From NCBI RefSeq assembly GCF_014805685.1, contig NC_060892.1:4396490-4460489 (forward strand): a stretch of 64,000 bases of DNA, written 5' to 3'. Source of the DNA: Silurus meridionalis (lineage: Eukaryota > Chordata > Actinopteri > Siluriformes > Siluridae). Position numbers and translations under genes: made by a program. The notes under the pieces were generated by a model. It was not told where the DNA came from and searched no databases. It saw nothing but the letters and a program-made list of their open reading frames with translations. This document shows positions 56,085 to 64,000 of the stretch, in pieces (positions within the stretch are counted from its first letter, which is position 1; each line of letters opens with the position of its first letter).

Positions 56085-56285
56085 TGTGGCTTCTGTTAGT
56101 CTTACTGCACTGTCAGTCTTAGTAAAGGAGGTGTGGTTAGAGGAAAAGGTGTGGCATCTCCCAGCCTCTGTGAATGAAAGGTGGCGTGGCCTTGGTCAGT
56201 ATGAGTTCTAGAGAAATAGGCGTGGCTTCTCCGCCCATCAGTCTCAAGAAAGTAGGTGTGGCCTCTGTGCCTGAGTGTCCTTGTT
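56085..56285. repeat. Degenerate GGTGTGGC minisatellite
   Basis: Five to six imperfect units of roughly 30-45 bp, each starting with GGTGTGGC, GGCGTGGC or similar and continuing with CTGTCAGTCTTAGTAAAG-like text. The recurring GGTGTGG boxes resemble KLF/SP sites. Confidence 0.65.
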
Positions 56286-56289
56286 GCCC

Positions 56290-57345
56290 AATGCCATTGG
56301 ATTTTATTATTTATGATCCATGAAGCTGATATTTTTTAGATTAAAGAGGAAGAGGTGAGTGTGAGAATGAATACGGCCATAACATCAGCTTTTATAACAC
56401 TTTTAATATTCCTCCAGAATTCAGTGTTGCTGAATTCTTTCATTTGTCCCTAAAGACGCAAATCCTGAGATTTTCAAATGATTTGTCTCTAATGATCTGA
56501 TACGAATCATCTGATACGAGCATTAACGCAAAATGAGCTTCGTCTTAAATATAAACATGTCAAAGACAGTTAAAAAAAAAAAGAAACAGCCGAGAACTAA
56601 GTGCTGATCCAAATATATGTAATGAATAATATGGCGTCTTATACATTTACACTGTCGTTTTTATTTAACATCTTCCGGACTTTCACAGCCCACTTGAGCC
56701 CAATGAGATTTTGTCAAGAATCAAAACACTCCCAAAAATACAATGCTGTGTTTTAAATTGAAGTGAAAAACTGCTTGAAGGTAATCGATCCTCATCCTCC
56801 ATGTGTATTTTTCATCCTCGAGCTGCTTCTTGCACCTCGTCCACGTCTGAATCGTGCTTTTGATGTCGGCTGTCATCCCGAGACTTGTGATAAGACATCC
56901 CTTGCGGAAAGCGCGGCGCTGGGATCCCCGATTTTCAGGGAACCATTACGGACAGGAAATCAGCATGCCGACTTCCTTTGACTTCCCGCTGCCAGAAGAA
57001 TTGCTGTGAGATTTTTTTTTTGCAAAGGACAGCGTTGAGCAGCTGTGAGATCGGGATTGACTGGGGGGGGGGACTTTTTATACGGTTTTCAGCACATCTG
57101 GCACATCTGGGTCGACACGTGCTCTGCACTTCATCTAGGCCGAATCTCTCAAAGGTACCAGGAAAAATCGAAAAGAGTTTTTTGGTTCCCTTAAACTTTC
57201 CCACCACTTTTTTAGTGCCATGAAAATCCTTTTCTGGTTCTACAAAGAACTCTGCCTGAAGGTTCTCTGTTAATCCAGTCATAAAACCGTTTTTTCTTCC
57301 AATCCAGCAGACTGCTTTATATGAGATGTTATATGAGGCACATGT
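56290..57345. other. Unassigned sequence
   Basis: No gene or named repeat. A G-run lies at about 57062-57071. Overlapping open frames on both strands (56935-57282) have no domain. Confidence 0.3.
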
Positions 57346-57349
57346 GGAG

Positions 57350-57776
57350 CATGTGACGTTTCCAACCGTATCTGGTTCTTCTCCAAACTGCTACCAGAAC
57401 TTTGGAGATACTCGATTGTGCAGGATGTCCCTGGATGCGGTACTTGAACTAGAAGACCCAATCCTGTGCACAAAGCCAGCTCCATGGAGATATGAGGACA
57501 TGGTTTGGCATGGAAGATTTCTGCTAACAGAGTTCTGACCTTCAACTATATTAAACATCTTGCACTCCAGGCCTACATCAGTACCTGACTTTACTAACAG
57601 TCTTGTGGCTGAATGAATCTCACACACATCTCCAAAATCTGGTGGAACATCTTCCCAGAAGAGTGGAGGTTATCATAAGTGCAAATGGAGACTCGATGTG
57701 GAATGAGATGTTCAAAAAAGAAGCATGTACCATTCTTACGGTCAGGTGTCCACAAACTTTTGTTCATATGTTGTGG
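57350..57776 (+). mobile_element. Tc1-type transposon remnant, copy 10
   Basis: GGTTCTTCTCCAAACTGC near the start, GTGCACAAAGCCAGCTCC in the Asp region, AACATCTTCCCAGAAGAGTG, and the right end GTGTCCACAAACTTTTGTTC. EHLWDELER text is disrupted. Overlapping frames on both strands (57279-57869) are by-products. Confidence 0.8.
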
Positions 57777-57890
57777 TATCACAACACAAGTTTCTGTAAA
57801 GTAGCTGTTACTATAGAAACGCTAATATCGTGCAGGATAATTCACCGCTTTCCGGCCAATCAGAATTAAGAGTTCAAGACAAGATCTGGT
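57775..57890. repeat. Fragment of CCAATCAGA MITE family
   Basis: GTTACTATAGAAACGCTAAT and GGCCAATCAGAATTAAGAG parallel 53189-53320. It starts at the right end of the Tc1 copy, suggesting that the Tc1 landed in or next to it. Confidence 0.5.
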
Positions 57891-58224
57891 CGAAGTGTTT
57901 ATAGGTCAAAGTCAAGTCAATATTCCTGCTGTCATAGAGACCATGAAACGTTTTACTCCCCTGCTCCTTCGTTTTTACCTTCAAGCGATCACTTAGCGTG
58001 ACCTTGACGTATTCACACCAAGGGCAAGTCACTGAGGTGTGTTAAAGACACTCTGAAGCAGCAGTCAAACGTTTTCATGGGTTCAATTTAGCTTCCGGTA
58101 ACCTGAGGCGAAACGATCCGGACCCGAAAATAAAAGTCGAAATGAAAGCAGGTTAAAAGAGTTGCTCAAATTGATTTATCCTCTATTTTTTATTATTATT
58201 ATTATTTTTTATCCTGAGATGACC

Positions 58225-58560
58225 GTTTTGCTCCGGTGCTCCGGAAACGCAGGCCCGCTGTGTGTGTTTTGCCCACAGTCGTTTAGCATAATTGCACCTT
58301 TGGTGAATTTTTTTTCTCTTTTTCAGGGAGAGCTATCGATTTCCCTCAGCCCTGCCTGTCATGGTTTCCCTATCTTTGCGGCTCTTTATTTCGCCTTTGA
58401 ATTCCTCCGGCGTGGCCGCTCTTGGATGGCGTTCAAGTTGGAAAATAGTAACGGGAGAGAAATTCGATTAGCGCTGAAGTGCTGCTCACCCGAAAAAAAA
58501 AAAGACGTGAATGCGGCCCGCGTCCTTGTCCAGATCGGCAGCGTATAGGAGAGGCTTAAT
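58225..58560. promoter_or_regulatory. Candidate conserved non-coding element
   Basis: Repeat-free block with CGTTTAGCATAATTGCACC, GGAGAGCTATCGATTTCC, GAAATTCGATTAGCGCTG and CCAGATCGGCAGCG. TTTTTCAG|GGAGAG near 58320 looks like a splice acceptor and a 128-codon + frame (58162-58548) spans it, so an unknown exon cannot be excluded, but no domain or donor is evident. Confidence 0.3.
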
Positions 58561-58585
58561 GGGTTAAAATGGTGGGACTTCCTTA

Positions 58586-58612
58586 TCACACACACACACA
58601 CACACACACACA
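58586..58612. repeat. (CA)n microsatellite with long pyrimidine tract
   Basis: (CA)n is followed by a strongly pyrimidine-biased stretch to about 58811, ending in (TC)n at 58789-58811. A long minus-strand Arg/Glu-rich frame (58616-58984) is a product of that bias. Confidence 0.9.
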
Positions 58613-58819
58613 AACTCACACACTCTTTCTCTTCCTTTTTTCTGTCACTTTCCATCTTTCTTTTTCACTTTTGCTCTCTATTTCACTCTCTCTCATTTTC
58701 CTGCCTCTTTCTCCTCTCTCAATCCCTTTCTCCATCTTTCTCTGTCTTTTTCTCCCGCTTTCATTCCCTCTCTCCATCCATCCATCTCGCTCTCTCTCTC
58801 TCTCTCTCTCAGCTCCCCG

Positions 58820-59398
58820 AGGAGGACATTTCTTGCTAATTGTCCTCATGTGGCTTCTCCGAAACAGAAGCACAAAAGCATGAAAACACGACCAGTTTGT
58901 CCCCAATTTGCGGCCGCGGCGTCGTTCACGCTCGCATTCGCTCACACACTCGTTTCTTCTGCCCCGACAGCCTGTAGATACCATTGGCTAATTATTTTGT
59001 GTGGTATTCTTGCTAACAAGCTCATGCTAACGACAGCAGCAACATCATCATCAACATCCTGAAGACCTTCTCGGTTAACTTTTTTAATATCACAAGAAGG
59101 ATGGATGAATTCCATGAGTTTGGCACTTGATTATTTCAGCTCCATGTGATGGCTGAAGTTCAGAGATTTATGTTAGTTTACTGCTTTAATGGCTTGTTTA
59201 CTGGGTTAGGAAGTAGCCTGATGTGGTATTCTTTTGGAATTCTGAACCAGGTCTGCATCATTTCTGAAGAGAATCTGTGAGGTAACGGATTGTAATTCGG
59301 ACATTAATAACATTAAGAAACCATGAGGGCTGCCATTAATACAGTTAAGCGGTGCTAACAAAGGGCTTCATTTATCAAGCTGGAAATAAAAATTTGAT
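58820..59398. other. Unassigned sequence
   Basis: 58900-58960 has a NotI-type GCGGCCGC and CpG-rich text; otherwise nothing recognised. Confidence 0.3.
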
Positions 59399-59709
59399 GA
59401 CAAAGCCAGCTCCATGAAAACATCCTTCACTTGGGTTGGAGTGAAAGATCTTGAGTGGCTTGCAGAGCTCTATAACACTATTGTAATAAACATGAATGCT
59501 GACTGCACCCCAGGCCTTTCCTCCTCACCTACATCAGGTTCGGTACCTTTACTACCTCCATTGTGGCTGAATGAATCTTACACAAATCTCCTCAAAAGCT
59601 GGTGGAACATCTTGAGAGAACAGTGGAGGTTTTTCTAACAGCAAATGGGGACCAAATGTGAAACAGGATGCTCTAAAAACATGTAGGTGTCCACAAACGT
59701 TGTGTAACT
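59399..59709 (+). mobile_element. Tc1-type transposon remnant, copy 11, 5' truncated
   Basis: Starts inside the element (ACAAAGCCAGCTCCATG) and runs through CTGACTGCACCCCAGGCC, TGGTGGAACATCTTGAG and the right end GTGTCCACAAACGTTGTG. Confidence 0.75.
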
Positions 59710-59859
59710 GTGAAAAAGAAACAGAATCTTGTTGCTGATTGATAGAGACAAAAAGTTCACTTCTTGTTTTAATCAAAAATAATACAACACTATAGAGAAC
59801 TGAATCTTGCCTCACTTTTGCCAGTTCCATAGGGACCTTTTTTTATTTAGATACGACTT

Positions 59860-60090
59860 CTATTTAATAGAATCGCTCGACTAATATTCATCGTATCGCT
59901 GCGTTGTCTCTGCGATAATCTGATTAACGGCGGATGAACGAGCGAGGAATAAGGTCGCACGGCCGACTCGTAATCTCTATTCATCAGCAGGCGCAGCAGC
60001 CCAAGCAAAGCAAAGTTACTGGATTAGTCCAGATTAAAAAGTGGAGCAAATTAGGAGGAAGAGTTTAACACACGAGGCGAAACAAATCAT
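59860..60090. promoter_or_regulatory. Strong candidate conserved non-coding element
   Basis: Repeat-free, CpG-containing block: CGACTAATATTCATCGTATC, GCGATAATCTGATTAACGGC, CTCTATTCATCAGCAGGC, CTGGATTAGTCCAGATTA. The last word is a small palindrome, TCTGGACTAATCCAG on the other strand. Dense TAAT/ATTA cores. Confidence 0.35.
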
Positions 60091-60196
60091 ATGGCTCGAA
60101 AATCTTGAGGGTTTTTTTTTTTTTTCTCCAGAATCAGCGATTTAGCCTCGGTGTTCTTGAGCTGCTTCTTATTTTGGTTTAGCCAACATGTGGAGG

Positions 60197-60200
<4 letters not shown>

Positions 60201-60258
<58 letters not shown>

Positions 60259-60351
60259 CAGCCGGTGTGCCTCATACATTTTTTAATAGGTATGTGTAAG
60301 AGCAGAGAGCACAGTGACATTATTGGAGAGGCAGCATAGGCCCTGCAACCC

Positions 60352-60383
<32 letters not shown>
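60201..60383. repeat. Two (CA)n microsatellites
   Basis: 60201-60257 (28 units) and 60353-60383 (15 units), separated by 95 bases. Confidence 0.97.
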
Positions 60384-60386
<3 letters not shown>

Positions 60387-60694
60387 TGCAGTACTGCTTC
60401 ACTCTGCGCCAATGATATTTTACTAATCATTTCTCCACATGCGTTTATGCTTTTGCACACTTGTAAAAAAAAAATAGAAATTAATTTCTTCTCAACGATA
60501 TCGTGCTTCTGTTATTAATATTATATTAATAATAACTTGGTTGCCCAGTAACATGAGGAGCTTAATTTTTTTATACACAATTAAAAAAAAGACGCTTCTG
60601 AAGGGAAAGGCTGTTTACCGCTCCTATAATATTTAACAGTGACTTTTTGCAATTACACTTGACAATGATGTCCAGGATGATGCTCATTGAGCCC

Positions 60695-61352
60695 TGAGGG
60701 AGGGGGAAGCTGAGTGCTTAAGACACAGAGCTTCCGATCAGAAGGTCGTGAGTTCAAATCAGTCGAATTAATTTTTATTTGTAAAACCCTTTTAACAGTA
60801 TACATTGTCTCATTGCCTGTAAGTTTGTTCCTTATAATTGTTTTATAAGAAATGGGTTAAATGAGCGAGCCAGCGGTGACTGTGGAAGGAAAAACTCCCT
60901 GAGATGGCGTGAGGAGAGAAACCTTGAGAGGAACCAGACTGCAAAGTGAACCCATCCTCATCACCGAATGTCCATTCATTATAGTTCCAGCACGGTTGAG
61001 GTGTTCAGTGATGGGCGCTAATAAACTGGGGTCCAAAACCATTGATATTAATCACAGTCCAAATACGTTCTCAGAGTTCATGAGTTACTCATCTTTAGGC
61101 TGTGTTGGTGGAACCATTCCTAGCTGCACCGAGTGTATCCAATTGAATAGAACTCTATCCAGAGGTAGGGTGTCGATGAGTCGGTATTAGCTGAAGAGAA
61201 AGGGACAGGAACACTGGTCACTGGGAGAGAGATAGAACAAGAGAGAGAGAGCTAAGGAGAGAGAAATCCCAACACCACCAAGATGCCATTGATGGGCCCT
61301 CTTAACTCTTGTATAAATGAGATAAATGCAGGTAGCTCTGCACGAGTGTGTC
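60695..61352 (+). repeat. tRNA-like SINE split by a retroposon
   Basis: Left part 60695-60760: GCTGAGTGCTTAAGACAC and GTCGTGAGTTCAAATC (B-box-like). Right part 61264-61352: AAATCCCAACACCACCAAG, TGATGGGCCCTCTTAAC, TGTATAAATGAGATAAATGC. The split falls inside the B-box region. Confidence 0.75.
60761..61263 (-). repeat. ~500-bp retroposon family, full-length copy with 5-bp target duplication
   Basis: 503 bp, flanked by AAATC at 60756-60760 and 61264-61268. Minus-strand order from its 5' side: GACCAGTGTTCCTGTCCC, CACCCTACCTCTGGATAG, AGCCTAAAGATGAGTAAC, TTCACTTTGCAGTCTGG, CAGGGAGTTTTTCCTTCC, then an ATTCGACT tail. A short frame on + (60909-61190) is a by-product. Confidence 0.8.
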
Positions 61353-61359
61353 CGACAAA

Positions 61360-62170
61360 TATCAGAAACGTGACTCTTCCACAAACACAAATATAAACAG
61401 ATATATAAGGCGGACTTCCACGTTTTATGGTTAATTGGTGTTTTTCTTTGTCGTGTTGTTCGAATGTCCCAGCTGTTGGAATATATGCTGTTTTTGTGTT
61501 TGCAAAGAATTTTGTGCAGTTTCCTGCCAAATACCGAGCCACTGTTTCATGTTCTGTGTTTTGTGTTTCTGATCCCGGTTCTGTCTTTCGGTTCATGTCA
61601 TCGATTGACTTTTTCACGTTATTTTTAATCTCCTGACCTGTGATACTATTAGATTATGCTCTGAATTTGTTTGGTTGCTTGTTTGTTAATAACCTGTTCC
61701 TTTTACCTGAGCATGTGTCCACACGGCCTCCAATTACATGAGTTTAGAAACGAAAATCGTAACTGGTATAAGTGGAATAAAGCGTTGTTAGAGAAACATT
61801 TATCTTCAACTTCAGGGACTTTCACACCATCCCAACAATGTATTGTGGATTGTTTTTCTATGACAGCGTAACCTTCGAATGTTTTATTCCATGCAGTTCT
61901 AATTCGATCCGAGAGATTCGTTTCTCATAAAAAATGGATTTATAGAAATCCTACTGCAGATATTTCCTCTTTATTTCCAGACAGAACTTTTTTTGAATGA
62001 ACCTCAGTTATTTAGTGTGTTGATGGTTTGGTTATTGTATAGATGCTGTTTCGAGTCCAACGGAACGGATATTTTTATTCGCGTCCCACAGAGGCGGTAA
62101 AAGAGCATAGCTAGGGCAAGAAAAAAGCCCTCTCGTATTCCGCTCCTTGCTCGATTGCTGCCATCGTCTA
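61360..62170. other. Unassigned sequence
   Basis: No repeat or gene recognised. A 121-codon minus frame (61252-61617) runs into the retroposon and SINE, which argues against it being a gene. Confidence 0.3.
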
Positions 62171-62173
62171 TAA

Positions 62174-62175
<2 letters not shown>

Positions 62176-62232
<57 letters not shown>

Positions 62233-62252
62233 CACACACACATGCACACACA
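62176..62252. repeat. (CA)n microsatellite
   Basis: About 38 units with TG interruptions near the right end. Confidence 0.97.
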
Positions 62253-62354
62253 CCTCTACTAGAAGGCTTTGAAGTCAGCTCCTGCTTCTACTCTCCCTCC
62301 TCCCCATCGAGCGGCAGGCAGCATACAGGAAGTCATGACGTCCTCACTGCTTCC

Positions 62355-62356
<2 letters not shown>

Positions 62357-62396
<40 letters not shown>

Positions 62397-62400
62397 GTGT
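62357..62400. repeat. (GT)n microsatellite, inverse of 62176-62252
   Basis: About 22 units, 104 bases downstream of a (CA)n tract; the two could pair as a large stem. Confidence 0.97.
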
Positions 62401-62630
62401 GGGGCGAACAGGAACGTGGTGTGCATGTGCTCATTGACGCACACTAGGCACGGTCCCTTATTACATTTTTTCATACCTTTTTAACTACAACTGCCAACGC
62501 TTTTTTATCTTAGTATAAAAATAATACATTTTTGGTTTAGTACATAACAATATACTGGGTAAAAAACGATATATTTAAGAAAATGAAAATAAATGGAGCA
62601 AGTAGAACGCAATTTAAATTAAATTAAATT

Positions 62631-62634
<4 letters not shown>

Positions 62635-62701
<67 letters not shown>
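62635..62701. repeat. (TA)33 microsatellite abutting a Tc1 end
   Basis: Preceded by (AAATT)n at 62612-62635 and passing directly into Tc1 copy 12. Confidence 0.98.
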
Positions 62702-62703
<2 letters not shown>

Positions 62704-63105
62704 ACAAAAGTATTGGGACACGGCTTTTACAGCCATATGCGGTTCTTCCCCAAACTATTATGCAATTGTATAGAATGTTTTTGGATGAAATAGCATTGAA
62801 TTTTCCTTTGCCTTAAACCAGGAGACCAAAACCAGGGGAGTGGAAGATCTCCAGCTATAGAGCTTTGATCTCAACCTATTGAACGCCGCTGAGATGAATG
62901 TGTACGCTGACTGCACCCCAGGTCTCCTCACATCACCTACATCAGTACCTGACTTTACTAACACCATTGTGGGTGAATGAATTATACAAAGCCCACTCCA
63001 AAATCTAGTGGAACATCTTCCCAGAAGAGTGGAGGTTATTATAAAAGCAAATGGGAACTAAATGTGGAATGGGATATTCAACCAATTTTATGTTCAGGTG
63101 TCGAA
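62696..63105 (+). mobile_element. Tc1-type transposon remnant, copy 12
   Basis: Left end TATATGGACAAAAGTATTGG; CATATGCGGTTCTTCCCC; a gap in the Asp region; TATTGAACGCCGCTGAGATG (decayed Glu region); AACATCTTCCCAGAAGAGTG. The right end is eroded (TTCAGGTGTCGAAG). Confidence 0.8.
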
Positions 63106-63239
63106 GCATAGTTGGAATGAAGCCAACAAACATCACCCTCCTTCTGTTCGAAACTTCAAATATATGCACATCTAATATCATTTCATTAGTATGAGATATG
63201 AAACAATACCCTCTTTTTTTCTACCTACATACATTTTAA

Positions 63240-63765
63240 GGCATAATGGAAAAGATAAGACGCTGTAATTAGTCCTGGAATTGTTTCGAGCCACGTTGCC
63301 AGATAATGCCAGTTTCTTTCTTTTCACGAAAAACGGTATTTTTCACCATTCTGTCGTTTTGTAAGCTGTGAAATTGGTCTTGCACTCAGTCACTCACTCA
63401 ATCACTCACTCTCTTCCGGCTCAGTTTCAATTCTTATCTTCCACATCCCTCTAGCCAGAGACAAAAAAAGGAGCGTTTTCTCGCTTACTCTCGGTTATTT
63501 TTAGCCTTTGCCGCCAGTAAAAGACCGAAAGGAGTTCACGAGAAGAAGAGGAATTTTTCCAGGTTTTCCAAAACAGCCCTAATTTACTTTTTGTTTATTC
63601 CAAATCGCCATCTGGAATAAATCTCGCCACTGATGTTTTTCTGTTTTTTTTTCCCCCCCTATTGTGATCATTCAAATTGCTGTTCCGCCCCTTGATTAAG
63701 GGATTCCACACATCATTATGGCAGCTCTCAAAGGTATAATAAACTGTATAATGAGTGTGTACCGC
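63240..63765. promoter_or_regulatory. Strong candidate conserved non-coding element
   Basis: Repeat-poor block: GACGCTGTAATTAGTCCTGG, TATTGTGATCATTCAAATTG, GCCCCTTGATTAAGGGATTC, CACATCATTATGGCAGCTC, AGGTATAATAAACTG. The CCCCTTGATTAAGGG word is a near-palindrome. Confidence 0.35.
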
Positions 63766-63793
63766 CTATGTGCACGATAACATCACATCTCCG

Positions 63794-63794
<1 letters not shown>

Positions 63795-63835
<41 letters not shown>
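63795..63835. repeat. (GT)n microsatellite
   Basis: About 20 units, just downstream of the conserved-looking block. Confidence 0.97.
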
Positions 63836-63837
<2 letters not shown>

Positions 63838-64000
63838 GAAAGAGGTACCATTTACTCGTGCTTGTACCGTTCTCTCTTGTGAAACTGCAGTTCAGAGCAC
63901 TGCAACAGTCATTCATGTACATACACACAGCATGCACTGCACATACTTATTCCTGATTTTATAAATTACAAGAACTCATGCTATAAACAAATGTAGAAAT

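Noticed and set aside
58616..58984. Arg/Glu-rich 122-codon minus frame
   Set aside because: It is the reverse reading of a long pyrimidine tract with (TC)n and (CA)n.

Overview
This window looks like vertebrate non-coding DNA, most likely from a ray-finned fish and plausibly a catfish or other otophysan (inference from its repeat families). It is AT-rich. It holds long (TA)n and (CA)n microsatellites, at least twelve internally deleted Tc1-type transposon copies, many tRNA-like SINE fragments and several hAT-like or TA-flanked non-autonomous transposons. No open reading frame has the length, domain content or intron/exon arrangement of a functional protein-coding gene. The only protein homology I recognise belongs to dead transposases and one dead non-LTR reverse transcriptase.

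Layout. 0-10 kb: the right part of a Tc1 copy, ordinary intergenic or intronic sequence with conserved-looking patches, a SINE, a 70-bp (AT)n tract, a Tigger-like fragment, then a 2.7-kb degenerate minisatellite (about 5.83-8.53 kb) split by two other blocks. 10-25 kb: a mariner transposase remnant with its middle missing (10.74-11.1 kb), four Tc1 copies, two of them interrupted by a retroposon with target-site duplications, a hAT-like element nested in another transposon (18.7-19.8 kb), a TA-flanked MITE (21.9-22.3 kb) and a 212-bp fold-back element (24.1 kb). 25-40 kb: Tc1 copies, one carrying a hAT MITE with an 8-bp target duplication (31.48-31.80 kb), a repeat cluster at 27.1-28.0 kb, and patches resembling conserved regulatory DNA (26.3-27.0, 28.3-28.5, 32.0-32.3 kb). 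40-42.5 kb: four long (TA)n tracts flank a CpG- and purine/pyrimidine-rich stretch that ends in a good splice-donor sequence and may be a 5' untranslated first exon on the + strand. 42.5-64 kb: a LINE remnant, more MITEs, purine-rich minisatellites (50.7-51.75 kb), further conserved-looking patches (44.9-45.6, 53.5-53.7, 58.2-58.6, 59.9-60.1, 63.2-63.8 kb), three more Tc1 copies and dense (CA)n tracts.

Interpretation. The simplest reading is a gene-desert or large-intron region near a developmental gene, with possible regulatory islands between decayed mobile elements. Nested insertions with visible target duplications give a local order of events. I did not find a new biological system. The most useful items for follow-up are the candidate first exon, the nested insertions, the minisatellite and the candidate conserved elements. 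The conserved-element calls rest on sequence texture only and need alignment to other fish genomes.
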